64,000 nucleotides of DNA. Origin: Novosphingobium silvae (lineage in GTDB: Bacteria; Pseudomonadota; Alphaproteobacteria; Sphingomonadales; Sphingomonadaceae). Shown one piece after another: positions 27,272 through 36,909 of the stretch; positions within the stretch are counted from its first letter, which is position 1; each line of letters begins with the position of its first letter. The stretch lies in the NCBI RefSeq assembly GCF_009856825.1, contig NZ_WVTD01000010.1, positions 1 through 64,000 of the forward strand, written 5' to 3'. A program made the position numbers and the translations under genes. Under the pieces are notes generated by a model, which was given only the letters and a program-made list of their open reading frames with translations, did no database searches and was not told the DNA's origin.

Positions 27272-28009
27272 ATGAAAGTTCCCCGCAAGACCGCGCGCAT
27301 CGCCGCGATCCTCGCCTGCGCCGCTCTCGGTCTTGGGGCAGGCCCGGCGAAGAAGCCGGCGCTGCCTGCGGCCGGCAAGGTGAACTGGCTTACCCAGGTG
27401 GGGCTCACGGCCCAGGGCGCCCACCGCTATGGCAATCCGGATGCGCCGGTGAAGCTGGTGGAATACGTCAGCTACACCTGCCCGCACTGCGCGCACTTCC
27501 ACAAGGAGTCCGAGGCCGTGCTGCGCGCGACCGTGGTGCCCAAGGGACAGGTTTCCGTCACCGTCTCCAACTTCCTGCGCAACCCGTTGGACCTGACTGT
27601 CGCCACGCTGACCAATTGCGGCGATCCCAAGCGGTTCTTCGTGCGCCACGCCGCATTCATGGGCACGCAGGAGACCTGGCTCGCCAAGGCGCAGGGCTTC
27701 AACAAGGAGCAGCAGGCCCGCTGGTATCAGGGTGAGCTGCCGATCCGGATGCGCGCCATCGCCAGCGACATGGGCTTCTACGCGAAGATGGAAGGCTGGG
27801 GCATCTCCCGCCCCCAGGTGGACGCCTGCTTCGACGACAAGGCTGCGTTCGACCGCCTGCGCGCGCAGCAGGCCGACGCTGAGGCGCTGGGAGTGCAAGG
27901 CACGCCAAGCTTCACGCTCAACGGCAAGCTGATAGAGGAGCACGACTGGCCCTCGGTATCCAAGGCCATTACCGAGAGCCTCGCCCGCCAGCGCTCCGGC
28001 AACATCTGA
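27272..28009 (+). CDS. Exported DsbA-like thioredoxin-fold protein, first copy
   Basis: A periplasmic thiol oxidoreductase of about 245 residues. It has a signal peptide (MKVPRKTARIAAILACAAL), the active site CPHC (C70 and C73 from this start) and a cis-Pro element GTPSFTLNG. The start at 27272 is supported by GGAAGG six bases upstream; an ATG at 27248 overlapping the previous stop is the alternative. It is in an operon with DUF721 and a second DsbA-like gene, likely a donor or isomerase of protein disulfides in the envelope. Confidence 0.88.
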   Translation: MKVPRKTARIAAILACAALGLGAGPAKKPALPAAGKVNWLTQVGLTAQGAHRYGNPDAPVKLVEYVSYTCPHCAHFHKESEAVLRATVVPKGQVSVTVSNFLRNPLDLTVATLTNCGDPKRFFVRHAAFMGTQETWLAKAQGFNKEQQARWYQGELPIRMRAIASDMGFYAKMEGWGISRPQVDACFDDKAAFDRLRAQQADAEALGVQGTPSFTLNGKLIEEHDWPSVSKAITESLARQRSGNI

Positions 28010-28130
28010 AACATACCCTGTCCGGGAATGGCTGTGGAGACATGGCCCTTCCCGGCCCGCCCGCACTTGGTCCTGCCCCCGTGCTTGGGCTAGCGCTTTT
28101 CACAACCGCACCCTTCAAGGATTCGCCCCG

Positions 28131-28898
28131 ATGATCCGCAACCGTTTCCGCCAGATCGCCCTTGGTCTCCTCGTCGCGCCGCTCGCCCTGGGGCTTGCGG
28201 CTTGCGGCGACAAGAAGGAGGAGGCCGGTGCCGGAGCCACCACTTCGGGCGAACCGCTCGCGAAGGTCGCCGCTCCCGCAGGCAAGGCCTGGGCCGACAC
28301 CATCGAGAAGACCGCCGAGGGCGGCTATCGCATGGGCAACCCGGACGCGCCGATCAAGCTCATCGAGTACGGTGCGCTCAGCTGCTCGCACTGCGCCGAG
28401 TTCGCGAAGGAAAGCTTCGAGAAGCTGCGCGACGACTACGTCGCCAGTGGCCGCGTCAGCTACGAGCTGCGCTATTTCATGCTGAACGCGCTCGACGTGC
28501 CGGCATCGCTGCTGGCGACCTGCGGCTCGACCGAGGCTGTGATCCCGCTCAGCGAGCAGTTCTGGGCATGGCAGCCCAAGATGTTCGAGAACCTGCAGGC
28601 CGCCGGCGATGCGCGCCTTCGCCAGCTCGACGCCCTGCCCAAGGAACAGCAGTTCGCCGCCTTCGCCGATGTGGCGGGCATGACCGAGTTCTTCTCCTCG
28701 CGCGGGATCGCCCTCGACCAGGCCAAGGTCTGCCTTGCCGACACCGCGAAGGCGAAGGCGATTGCCGACATGACCCAGAAGGCGACCGAGCAGTTCAACG
28801 TCACCGGCACTCCCACGTTCATCATCAACGGCAACAACGTGGGATCGATGGGCTGGAAGGAACTGGAGCCCAAGCTGCAGCAGGCCGGCGCGCGCTGA
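28131..28898 (+). CDS. DsbA-like lipoprotein, second copy
   Basis: A 255-residue DsbA-family protein. Unlike the first copy it ends its leader in a lipobox, LGLAAC with Cys25, so it should be lipid-anchored in the envelope. The active site is CSHC (C85, C88) rather than CPHC, and the cis-Pro lies in GTPTFIING. The altered active site suggests a different redox potential or partner. It starts 121 bases after the first copy and 27 bases before smc, a gene order usual in alphaproteobacteria. Confidence 0.9.
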   Translation: MIRNRFRQIALGLLVAPLALGLAACGDKKEEAGAGATTSGEPLAKVAAPAGKAWADTIEKTAEGGYRMGNPDAPIKLIEYGALSCSHCAEFAKESFEKLRDDYVASGRVSYELRYFMLNALDVPASLLATCGSTEAVIPLSEQFWAWQPKMFENLQAAGDARLRQLDALPKEQQFAAFADVAGMTEFFSSRGIALDQAKVCLADTAKAKAIADMTQKATEQFNVTGTPTFIINGNNVGSMGWKELEPKLQQAGAR

Positions 28899-28925
28899 TC
28901 TCCCGACTGCGACAAGTCTGAAAAC

Positions 28926-31900
28926 GTGCGTATCCACCGGCTGAAACTGAGCGGATTCAAAAGCTTCGTCGAGCCGGCGGAACTGCGTATCGAACCGGGG
29001 CTGACGGGTGTCGTCGGCCCCAACGGCTGCGGCAAGTCGAACCTGCTCGAAGCCATCCGCTGGGTCATGGGGGAAAGCTCGCCCAAGTCCATGCGCGGCG
29101 GCGGGATGGAAGACGTGATCTTCGCGGGGACCGACAGGCGCCCGCCCCGCGCCTTCGCCGAGGTCGTGCTCAAGGCCGACACCGCCGCCCGGGCGGACGG
29201 CACGCGCGAGGAACTGGAAGTCGTTCGTCGGATCGAGCGGGGCGCCGGCAGCGCCTACCGCGTGAACGGCCGCGACGTGCGCGCGCGGGACGTGTCGCTG
29301 ATCTTCGCCGATGCGGCCACCGGCGCGCACAGCCCCGCGCTCGTCAGCCAGGGCCGCATCGCTGCCGTCATCGCCGCCAAGCCTGCCGAACGGCGCGCCA
29401 TGCTCGAGGAAGCGGCGGGGATTGCCGGGCTCCACGTTCGCCGCAGGGACGCCGAGCAGCGCCTGCGTGCGACCGAGGCCAACCTCGCCCGTCTCGACGA
29501 CATTCTCGCCGGGCTCGACAAACAGGTCGGCACCTTGCGCCGACAGGCCCGCGCGGCCGATCGCTATCGTGGCCTCAGCGAGCAGATCCGCTTGGCCGAG
29601 GCGCGCCTCGTCCATGCCCGCTGGCGCGACGCCGCCGCTGCTGCCGAAGCCGCGAAGCACGACGCGCAAGCCGCCGAAACCCGCGTCGCACAGGCGCAGG
29701 CGCTCGCGGCCCAGGCCCAGTCTCAGCAGGCCGCCGCAGCGCATGCGCTGGCAGCGGCCCGCGACGAACTCGCCGACCGGCGCGACGATGCCTCGGCGCA
29801 GGGCCACCGGATGGCCACGCTGACCAGCCAGCTGGAAGCGGCCGAGCAGCGGCTCGCCGATCTCGAGCGCCAGCGCGTACGCCTCGAAGGAGACCGCCAG
29901 GACGCCGACCGCCTCACCCGCGATGCCGCCGAGGCGCTGGCCCGCCTCGAACGCGAGCTGGCGCTGGGCGAAAACCAGCTGGAGGCCGACGAGGCCCAGC
30001 GGCCGCGCCTTGCCAACGCCGTGGACGGCGCCGAACAGGCAAGCCGCGCGGCCGAGCTGGACCTTGCTCAGGCGACCGCGCAGCAGGCCGGGGTGGAAGC
30101 CGAGTGGCGCATCGCCGAAGCCGAGGTTTCGCAGGCGCAGGGCCGGTCCGTCCGGATCGAGCAGGACGCGGCGCGGATCGAAGGGCAGATCGCAGCGCAA
30201 GTTGACGCGGCTGAACTCGACGCCGCGATCGTGGTGGCACGCGGCAAGTCCGAGGCCGCCACTGCCGCCCTGGCCGAGGCGCGTGACGGCCTCGCGGCGA
30301 TGCAGGCGCAGAAGGATGGGCTGCAGGCCGAGCGCGACGGCGCCGCCTCCGCCCTCGCGGGGGCACGGGCCGACCTCACCGGCATCGAGCGAGAGCACGC
30401 CGCTCTCCTGCGCGACCGCGAGGCGCGTGCCAAGGGCGCGAAGGCCGCGCACGGGCTCCCCGTCGCCATCGACGCCCTGCGCGCCGCGCCCGGCTACGAA
30501 CGCGCGCTTGCCGCGGTGCTGGGGCGGGACGCCAAGGCGCCTTTGGGCGAAGTGCCGCGGGCGGACGGGCGCTTCTGGACCGGTGCGCGAGCGCCCGTGC
30601 CGGTGGCCGATACCCTTGCCGCGCATGTCTCCGCCTGCCCGCCCGAACTCGCCGCCCGCCTCGCGCTTGTCCACGTCGTGGACGAGGACGACGGCCGCAA
30701 CCTGAACCCGGGCGAATGGCTGGTGACGCGCAGCGGCGTGCTGCGGCGCTGGGACGGCTTCATCGCTCGCGGCGAAGGGGCGGCCGAAGCGGCGCGTCTG
30801 GAGGCCGAGAACCGCTTCGCCGAACTCGACGCGCAGCTTCCGCCTCTGCGCGACGCGGTGGCGACAGCGCAGGCGCGTCAGGCCTCGGTCCAGCAGGAAC
30901 TTGCGGCCCTGACCGCGCGGCTGGTCGCCGCCGAGCGCGCCATCGCCGCTGCCGCCGATGCGGAGCGCAATGCCCTGCGCCTCGCCGACCAGGCCGAGGA
31001 TGCGCGCGCCCGCCAGCAGGCCCGCCGCGCCGAACTGGACGAAGGCCTTGCCGAACTTGCGGACCAGCGCGCCTCCGCCACCGCCGAGGTGGCGGCCGCA
31101 GAAGCGCGGCTGGCGGCTCTCCCCGACCCCGCCACGGGCCGCAGCGCACTGGAGGCCGCGCGCACGCGCAATGCCGCAGCGCGCGGGGCGCTTCAATCCG
31201 CGATGGCCGCGCTTGCCGCGCACGATCAGGCGCTTGCCGTGGCGCGCGAACGGACGGCCGCGCAGCGAGGCGACATCAAGGGCTGGCAGGGCCGCGCGGG
31301 CGATGCCACCAACCGGCTTGCGCAGATGGCCGGTCGGCTGGAGGAGATCGAGGCCGAGCGCGCGATCGTCGCCGCACGGCCCGCGGCGCTGATGCAGCAG
31401 ATCGAAGAGGGCGAGGCGGTGCGCGCACGCGTCGGCGCCGATCTCGCGCGCGCGGAGGCTGCGGTCACGGCCGCCACCGACGCCTCGCGCGGCGCGGATG
31501 CCGCGCTTTCGGCCGCGCAGGAAGCTCTTGCCGCTGCGCGCGAGGCCCGGGCCGGCGCCGCTGCCCGTGCCGAACACGAGGACGAGCGCCGCACGGAGAT
31601 GAACCGCCTTTCCGGCGACCGCTTCCAGTGCCCGCCCCCTCTCCTGCCCGAACGCTTCGGCTTCGATGCCGCCGGTGTCGGCAGTGCGGAAGCGGAAGGC
31701 TCGGCCATGGAGCGCCTCGTCGCCGAGCGCGAGCGGATCGGCCCCGTCAACCTCGTCGCCGCCGACGAGCTTGCCGAAGCCGAGGCACAGCTTGGCACCG
31801 GCGCGTTCGAGAAGGCCGAGCTCATCGAGGCCGTGAACCGGCTTCGTGGCTCCATCGGCAATCTCAACCGCGAGGGCCGCGAACGCCTTCGCGCCGCCTT

Positions 31901-32363
31901 CGAGGCGGTGGACGGTCATTTCCGCCGCCTGTTCATGCAGCTGTTCCAAGGCGGCAAGGCGCATCTTGCGCTGGTCGATTCGGACGATCCGCTGGAAGCC
32001 GGGCTCGAGATCTACGCGCAGCCTCCGGGCAAGCGGCTGCAGTCGCTCACGCTGCTGTCGGGAGGCGAGCAGGCGCTGACGGCGGTGGCGCTGATCTTCG
32101 GCCTGTTCCTCACCAACCCGGCACCGATCTGCGTGCTCGACGAGGTGGATGCGCCGCTCGACGATGCCAATATCGAGCGCTTCTGCGACCTTCTGGAAGC
32201 GATGACGCGCGAGACCGAGACCCGCTACCTCGTCGTCACGCACAATGCCGTGACGATGAGCCGCATGCACCGGCTGTTCGGCGTCACCATGGTGGAAAAG
32301 GGCGTGTCCCGGCTCGTCAGCGTGGACCTGGGGGCCGCCGAGGAACTGCTCGCGGCGCAGTGA
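28926..32363 (+). CDS. smc: Chromosome segregation protein SMC
   Basis: A 1145-residue condensin ATPase. Head parts are the Walker A GPNGCGKS at 31-38, the signature LLSGGEQAL near 1043 and the Walker B VLDEVDAPLDD near 1068. Long Ala-rich coiled coils flank a hinge in the middle. It dimerises and, with ScpAB, holds and compacts chromosome arms. It starts with GTG at 28926, 27 bases after the DsbA-like lipoprotein. Length and all head motifs are standard. Confidence 0.95.
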   Translation: MRIHRLKLSGFKSFVEPAELRIEPGLTGVVGPNGCGKSNLLEAIRWVMGESSPKSMRGGGMEDVIFAGTDRRPPRAFAEVVLKADTAARADGTREELEVVRRIERGAGSAYRVNGRDVRARDVSLIFADAATGAHSPALVSQGRIAAVIAAKPAERRAMLEEAAGIAGLHVRRRDAEQRLRATEANLARLDDILAGLDKQVGTLRRQARAADRYRGLSEQIRLAEARLVHARWRDAAAAAEAAKHDAQAAETRVAQAQALAAQAQSQQAAAAHALAAARDELADRRDDASAQGHRMATLTSQLEAAEQRLADLERQRVRLEGDRQDADRLTRDAAEALARLERELALGENQLEADEAQRPRLANAVDGAEQASRAAELDLAQATAQQAGVEAEWRIAEAEVSQAQGRSVRIEQDAARIEGQIAAQVDAAELDAAIVVARGKSEAATAALAEARDGLAAMQAQKDGLQAERDGAASALAGARADLTGIEREHAALLRDREARAKGAKAAHGLPVAIDALRAAPGYERALAAVLGRDAKAPLGEVPRADGRFWTGARAPVPVADTLAAHVSACPPELAARLALVHVVDEDDGRNLNPGEWLVTRSGVLRRWDGFIARGEGAAEAARLEAENRFAELDAQLPPLRDAVATAQARQASVQQELAALTARLVAAERAIAAAADAERNALRLADQAEDARARQQARRAELDEGLAELADQRASATAEVAAAEARLAALPDPATGRSALEAARTRNAAARGALQSAMAALAAHDQALAVARERTAAQRGDIKGWQGRAGDATNRLAQMAGRLEEIEAERAIVAARPAALMQQIEEGEAVRARVGADLARAEAAVTAATDASRGADAALSAAQEALAAAREARAGAAARAEHEDERRTEMNRLSGDRFQCPPPLLPERFGFDAAGVGSAEAEGSAMERLVAERERIGPVNLVAADELAEAEAQLGTGAFEKAELIEAVNRLRGSIGNLNREGRERLRAAFEAVDGHFRRLFMQLFQGGKAHLALVDSDDPLEAGLEIYAQPPGKRLQSLTLLSGGEQALTAVALIFGLFLTNPAPICVLDEVDAPLDDANIERFCDLLEAMTRETETRYLVVTHNAVTMSRMHRLFGVTMVEKGVSRLVSVDLGAAEELLAAQ

Positions 32364-32445
32364 CCCGCCCGCGAGCGCGGGCCGGGCGTCGCCTCTGCGG
32401 TAGAAAACCTTTGCAGCCCGGTTACCTTCGCCGTCCTCGTCGGTT

Positions 32446-34293
32446 ATGCCCCGCTATATGGAGCAGCAAGCCCTCGTCTTCGCGCTGATCGGTATCCTCG
32501 GGATCGGCGCGCAGTGGATCGCCTGGCGTACCGGCTGGCCGGCCATCGCCCTCATGCTCGCCGCGGGCGTTCTTGCCGGACCGGTGACCGGCCTCGTCAT
32601 CCCGGAACACACCTTCGGCGAACTGCTGGAGCCGATGATCTCGGTCGCGGTCGCGCTCATCCTGTTCGAAGGCGGGCTCAGCCTCAACTTCCGCGAGCTG
32701 CGCAAGACCGACGGCGCCGTCGCGCGTCTCATGGTGATCGGCATCCCGCTCGGCTGGGTCCTGGGAGCGATCGCCTGCTACTACGTGGCGGGGCTGGTGT
32801 GGCCCGTGGCGATCCTCTTTGCCGGCATCCTGGTGGTGACGGGGCCGACCGTGGTCATACCCTTGCTGCGGCAGAGCAACGTGGCGCCCCGTCCGCGCGC
32901 GATCCTGAAGTGGGAAGCGATCGTCAACGATCCGTTCGGCGCGCTCTGCGCCGTCGTCACTTACGAATACCTGCGCCGCTCGGACGAGGGCGGCACGCTT
33001 CTTTCGGTCATCGCCGCGCTGGCGGCGGCGGCCGTGGTCGCGGGGCTGATCGGCTATGTCGTCGCGCGCGCGATCGCCTGGGCCTTCCCGCGCGGGCACA
33101 TACCCGAGTACCTGAAGGCGCCTGTCCTGCTGGTGGCGGTGATCGGCACTTTCGTGCTGTCCAACCTGATCCAGCAGGAGACCGGCCTCCTCGCGGTGAC
33201 GGTGATGGGCATCGCTATCGCCAACATGCGCCTCGATTCCCTGCGCGACATCCACCCGTTCAAGGAGAACGTCACCGTCCTCCTCATCTCGGGCGTATTC
33301 GTCCTCTTGTCCGCCTCGCTCGACCTCGACGTGCTGCGCCACTTCGAGTGGCGCTTCATCGCTTTCCTGCTGGCGCTGCTGTTCCTCGTGCGTCCGGCGA
33401 CCGTCCTCGTCAGCCTTGCCTTCAGCAAGATCCCCTGGAACGAGCGGCTGCTGATCGCCTGGATCGCGCCGCGTGGCGTCGTGGCGGTGGCCGTGTCCGG
33501 TCTCTTTGCGCTGCGGCTCGACCAGCTGGGCTACGGCGACGGGCAGATCCTGGTGACGCTGTCGTTCTCGGTGGTCGTCGCCACCATCGTCGCGCACGGA
33601 TTCTCGATCCGGCATGTCGCGCGCTGGCTCGGCGTCACCGGAGCGGAGCGCAAGGGCCTGCTGATCGTGGGCAGCACTTCGTGGAGCCTCAGCCTCGCGC
33701 AGCAGCTGCGGCAGATGGAGGTGCCGGTGATGATCGCGGACACCAGCTGGCAGCGCCTCTCCGCGCCGCGACAGGCCGGGATTTCCACTTACCACGGCGA
33801 GATTCTCGCGGAAGCGACCGAGGACCGGCTCGACCTTGCGCAGTTCCAGGTGCTCGTCGCCACGGCGGAGAACGAGGCGTACAATGCCCTCGTCTGCAGC
33901 GAGTTCGCGCCGGAGATCGGGCGCGATTCTGTCTACCAGCTGGGCGGAATGGGCGACGACGAGGATCATCGCAGCCTGCCCGAGGCATTGCGCGGGCGCG
34001 CCATGTTCACCTCAGGCCTCGGTGTCGCCGAGATCATGGAGCGCGAGGGGCAGGGCTGGGCCTTCCGCAAGACGCGCATCAGCGAGCAGTTCGACTTCGC
34101 CGCCGCGCAGGCCGCGCTTGCCGAAGAGGCGGACATGCTCTTCGTGCTGCGCAAGGACGGGCGGATCCGCTTCTTCACCCACGCCTCGCGTCCCAACCCG
34201 CAGCCGGGCGACACGGTGGTCTCCTATGGACCGCCGCGCAGCCCCGAACCCGATACGTCCCGCCAGAACCCGACGAAGGAGGCGACATCATGA
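32446..34293 (+). CDS. Cation:proton antiporter (CPA1 type) with a TrkA-N-like C-terminal domain
   Basis: A 615-residue inner-membrane exchanger. The first 400 residues hold about 12 transmembrane helices with the conserved GPTVVIPLL and ILKWEAIVNDPFGAL segments (the ND pair typical of the ion-binding site). A cytosolic Rossmann/TrkA-N-like domain follows from about 405 (LLIVGSTSWSLSLAQQL), which usually binds nucleotide to gate transport. Sodium or potassium for protons is likely. The ATG of the OmpA gene overlaps its stop (ATGA), so the two are coupled. Confidence 0.88.
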   Translation: MPRYMEQQALVFALIGILGIGAQWIAWRTGWPAIALMLAAGVLAGPVTGLVIPEHTFGELLEPMISVAVALILFEGGLSLNFRELRKTDGAVARLMVIGIPLGWVLGAIACYYVAGLVWPVAILFAGILVVTGPTVVIPLLRQSNVAPRPRAILKWEAIVNDPFGALCAVVTYEYLRRSDEGGTLLSVIAALAAAAVVAGLIGYVVARAIAWAFPRGHIPEYLKAPVLLVAVIGTFVLSNLIQQETGLLAVTVMGIAIANMRLDSLRDIHPFKENVTVLLISGVFVLLSASLDLDVLRHFEWRFIAFLLALLFLVRPATVLVSLAFSKIPWNERLLIAWIAPRGVVAVAVSGLFALRLDQLGYGDGQILVTLSFSVVVATIVAHGFSIRHVARWLGVTGAERKGLLIVGSTSWSLSLAQQLRQMEVPVMIADTSWQRLSAPRQAGISTYHGEILAEATEDRLDLAQFQVLVATAENEAYNALVCSEFAPEIGRDSVYQLGGMGDDEDHRSLPEALRGRAMFTSGLGVAEIMEREGQGWAFRKTRISEQFDFAAAQAALAEEADMLFVLRKDGRIRFFTHASRPNPQPGDTVVSYGPPRSPEPDTSRQNPTKEATS

Positions 34294-34925
34294 AAGGCCC
34301 CGCCGCAATTCCCGCCCGGCTGCTCTGCACGGCATTGCTGGCCGTCCCGCTGCTTCTTTCCGGCTGTGAGGACGCCGGGCGCCCCGAGGACGCCCCAAGC
34401 GAAGCTGCCGCCGCCGAGGAGCCCGCCGACGCAAGCGAGGCAAGCGAGGCAAGCGAGGACATCGTCAAGAAGTCCATCATCCGCGCCGAAGTCGACACCG
34501 GGCCGACCGAAGCGCCGCGCATTGAGCCCGAGGAGCTGATCGTGCCGTTCCCCGCCAAGGGCGCCCAGCCCGATGCCGAGGCGCTGGCCATCGCCGAGCG
34601 CGTGCTCGCCGCTCCGGCCTATCTCGCCGGGGGGCCGGTCACGCTGCGGGGGCACAGCGATTCGCGCGGCTCCGATGCCGAGAACTTGGCTGCATCCCGC
34701 CGCCGCGCGCAGGCCGTGCGCGACTTCCTTGTGAGCAAGGGCGTGCCGGCCGAGCGCATCACCGTTGTCGCGATGGGCGAGGCGAACCCGGTCGCGCCCA
34801 ACCGGCTGCCCGACGGCAGCGACGACATGGAAGGCCGCGCACGCAACCGCCGCGTCGAGATCGCCATAGACCTGCCGCAAGTTCCGCCCGAGAAGCCGCA
34901 GGTGCCGGAGAAGCCCGCCTCCTGA
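34290..34925 (+). CDS. OmpA-family lipoprotein
   Basis: A 211-residue outer-membrane lipoprotein. The leader ends LLLSGC (Cys26), followed by an acidic Ala/Glu/Ser linker containing a 9-base tandem repeat, and a C-terminal OmpA-like peptidoglycan-binding domain (about 95-205) with LRGHSDSRGSDAENLAAS and GEANP and NRRVEIAI. GGAGG just before the ATG at 34290 supports the start. Coupled to the upstream antiporter by a four-base overlap, an unusual pairing that suggests shared expression. Confidence 0.9.
   Translation: MKGPAAIPARLLCTALLAVPLLLSGCEDAGRPEDAPSEAAAAEEPADASEASEASEDIVKKSIIRAEVDTGPTEAPRIEPEELIVPFPAKGAQPDAEALAIAERVLAAPAYLAGGPVTLRGHSDSRGSDAENLAASRRRAQAVRDFLVSKGVPAERITVVAMGEANPVAPNRLPDGSDDMEGRARNRRVEIAIDLPQVPPEKPQVPEKPAS
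34431..34457. repeat. Nine-base tandem repeat, three copies
   Basis: GCAAGCGAG occurs three times in a row inside the linker of the OmpA lipoprotein and encodes Ala-Ser-Glu repeats. Copy-number changes would keep the frame and only change linker length. Confidence 0.8.
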
Positions 34926-34964
34926 CCCTTGGCGCCATCCAGCGGTCGCGGCGCCCGGCTTCCC

Positions 34965-35651
34965 TTAGTCGGCGATCTTGCCGAAAGGCAGAAGCTTGCG
35001 CGCGAGCGCCGCGGCACCTTTGCCGTCGTTGGCCCTGAGCATGGGAAGGATCGCCGAGGCCGCGCGCTTCATCGTGGCATCGAGCGCGGTGGGCGTCTGC
35101 CCGGCCGCGGCGGCTTCGGCCCAGCGGCGTGCGGGCGCGAGATCGGAGTGGTTCTTGCGCAGCTGAAGCAGCGCCGCCATGCCCGGATAGAAGGCGCGTT
35201 CCCCGCCCAGTGTCAGCGCCCGTCCCAGCGCTGCCTCGCCGGAGGCCGACTTCGCTCCGAGCGCCGTGCGGGCCAGGAAGCCGCCAAGCTGGTCGATCGC
35301 GCCAAGATGCCATCCCGCGATCACCATCTGCACTTCCGCGTCGCGGGGGTGCTGCGCCGCCAGCCGTTCGAACGCGGCGAGCGAGGCCTTCACGTCCGAT
35401 CGGCTGCGGGTCAGCTTGCCCCGGTAACCGATGGCGATGCCGCGCTGGAGCGTTGCCTCGCGGTCGCCGGGGCGCTTCGCCAGGATCGCGTCGGAACCGG
35501 CGATCGCCTGCCCGATGAGCGCAAGGGCGCGGGGCTTGTCCGAGGTCTGGAATGCGGCGGTGGTGAGCAGTTCACGTGGCGTCTCGGCCTTGGCGGCTGC
35601 CGGTGAGGCGATGGCGATCGCGGCGAGGGCTATCATCGACTGACGGTACAC
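34965..35651 (-). CDS. Exported TPR-like hypothetical protein
   Basis: A 228-residue protein with a signal peptide (MIALAAIAIASPAAAKA) and helical, alanine-rich TPR-like units (for example LALIGQAIAGSDAIL and ATLQRGIAIGYRGKL). I do not recognise the family; a protein-interaction role in the periplasm is likely. The start is GTG at 35651 because AGGAGA precedes it at four bases; the Met at 35636 is an alternative. It is convergent with the OmpA gene. Confidence 0.72.
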   Translation of the reverse strand: MYRQSMIALAAIAIASPAAAKAETPRELLTTAAFQTSDKPRALALIGQAIAGSDAILAKRPGDREATLQRGIAIGYRGKLTRSRSDVKASLAAFERLAAQHPRDAEVQMVIAGWHLGAIDQLGGFLARTALGAKSASGEAALGRALTLGGERAFYPGMAALLQLRKNHSDLAPARRWAEAAAAGQTPTALDATMKRAASAILPMLRANDGKGAAALARKLLPFGKIAD

Positions 35652-35848
35652 GCATTCTCCTGCGGATGTGGCGGGCGCGACGATGACCGATGACATGGCC
35701 GTCGGCCAGTGCTTATCGGCGCGCCGTGCCTGGCGACCCTTCACGCCGTTGTGCATCGTGTGAGAAAGCCTTGCAACTCATGCCGTTCCCACCGGTCCTA
35801 AGGGATTATGCGGATGGTCCCCGAACTCCGCGCGCCGCGCCTCACTGC

Positions 35849-36778
35849 TCAGACGTCTCCCAGCCCCTCCATTTCCACGTCCGCGGTGCCAAGCTCCACG
35901 AAGCGGTCGAGCAGCCAAGTCGCGGCAGGGCCTGGCGGTGCATCGCGCCGCCAGATCCCCGCAAAGCGGTACGTGCCGCCCACGTGATCGGGCATCGCCA
36001 GGCGCACCAGCGTGCCCGACACTAGGTCCGCCTCGATCATCGGCAGCGGCATGTTGCCCCAGCCGATCCCCTGCCGCAGCAGCTGGTGCTTGGCGCCAAG
36101 GTCTGCGAGCCGCCAGGTCTTGGGACTGGAGACCGAGAAGTCACGTCCTTCGGTGAAGCGCGAGCGGTCGGAAAGCACAAGCTGCGTATAGTCGCGCCCG
36201 GCGCCGGGCTCGACCCGGGCCATGCGGCCGAGCGGATGGTCGGGCGCGGCCACCGGGACCATCGGCACCGAGCCGGCGGACCGGCAGTCGATCCCCTCAA
36301 CACCGGCTGCAAGCGGCCCCGATATGCCCACCACTGCCTCGCGGTCGAGCACAAGCGCGCTGATCGCGCCGAGTGCCTCCACGTGGAGGCGCAGCTGGAC
36401 GGTGGGGAAGGTATCCGCGAATTCGCGCAGCACCAGCCCCAGACGGTCTGCCGGCAGCATGACGTCCACCGCCAGGTGTACTTCCGCCTCGAGCCCGTCG
36501 AGCATGCCTTTCACCTTGGCGCGAAGGCCGTCGACGCCCTGCGCGATCATCTTCGCCTCGGCCAGCAGCGCGCGGCCTTCCACGGTCAGCTTCGGGCGCC
36601 GGGTGCCTTCCCGCTCGAAGAGGAGGAGGCCCAGCTGCGCCTCCAGGTTGGCGATGCCGTAGCTGATGACCGAAACCGCGCGGTTGAGGCGGCGGCCCGC
36701 GCCCGCGAAGCTGCCGGTCTCCACGATGGTCAGGAAGATGCTCAGCTGGTCGAGAGTGGGCGTGCCCGGGTTGCTCAC
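35849..36778 (-). CDS. LysR-family transcriptional regulator
   Basis: A 309-residue LysR protein. The winged HTH is at about residues 8-65 (LDQLSIFLTIVETGSFAGAG, then YGIANLEAQLGLLLFER), and the effector domain follows. It starts with GTG at 36778, with an AAGGA box nine bases upstream; the long frame before it is not protein-like. It is divergent from a pirin gene, an arrangement in which LysR regulators often control the pirin. Effector unknown. Confidence 0.9.
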   Translation of the reverse strand: MSNPGTPTLDQLSIFLTIVETGSFAGAGRRLNRAVSVISYGIANLEAQLGLLLFEREGTRRPKLTVEGRALLAEAKMIAQGVDGLRAKVKGMLDGLEAEVHLAVDVMLPADRLGLVLREFADTFPTVQLRLHVEALGAISALVLDREAVVGISGPLAAGVEGIDCRSAGSVPMVPVAAPDHPLGRMARVEPGAGRDYTQLVLSDRSRFTEGRDFSVSSPKTWRLADLGAKHQLLRQGIGWGNMPLPMIEADLVSGTLVRLAMPDHVGGTYRFAGIWRRDAPPGPAATWLLDRFVELGTADVEMEGLGDV

Positions 36779-36909
36779 TTTTCCATTCCTTCGAATACAA
36801 CGGCAGGTTTTATCCACCTGAACAGGAAAGCTGGCAACCCATACAAAGGGTGCAACGAAGCGGCTCCCATTCCCAACGGCAACTCCCGCCGCTTCACCGG
36901 AGACCCAAG

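Noticed and set aside
27969..32270. A 1433-codon open frame on the minus strand, antisense to smc
   Set aside because: The protein has a low-complexity, GC-driven composition and no domain. smc on the other strand has all motifs and is a full-length gene.
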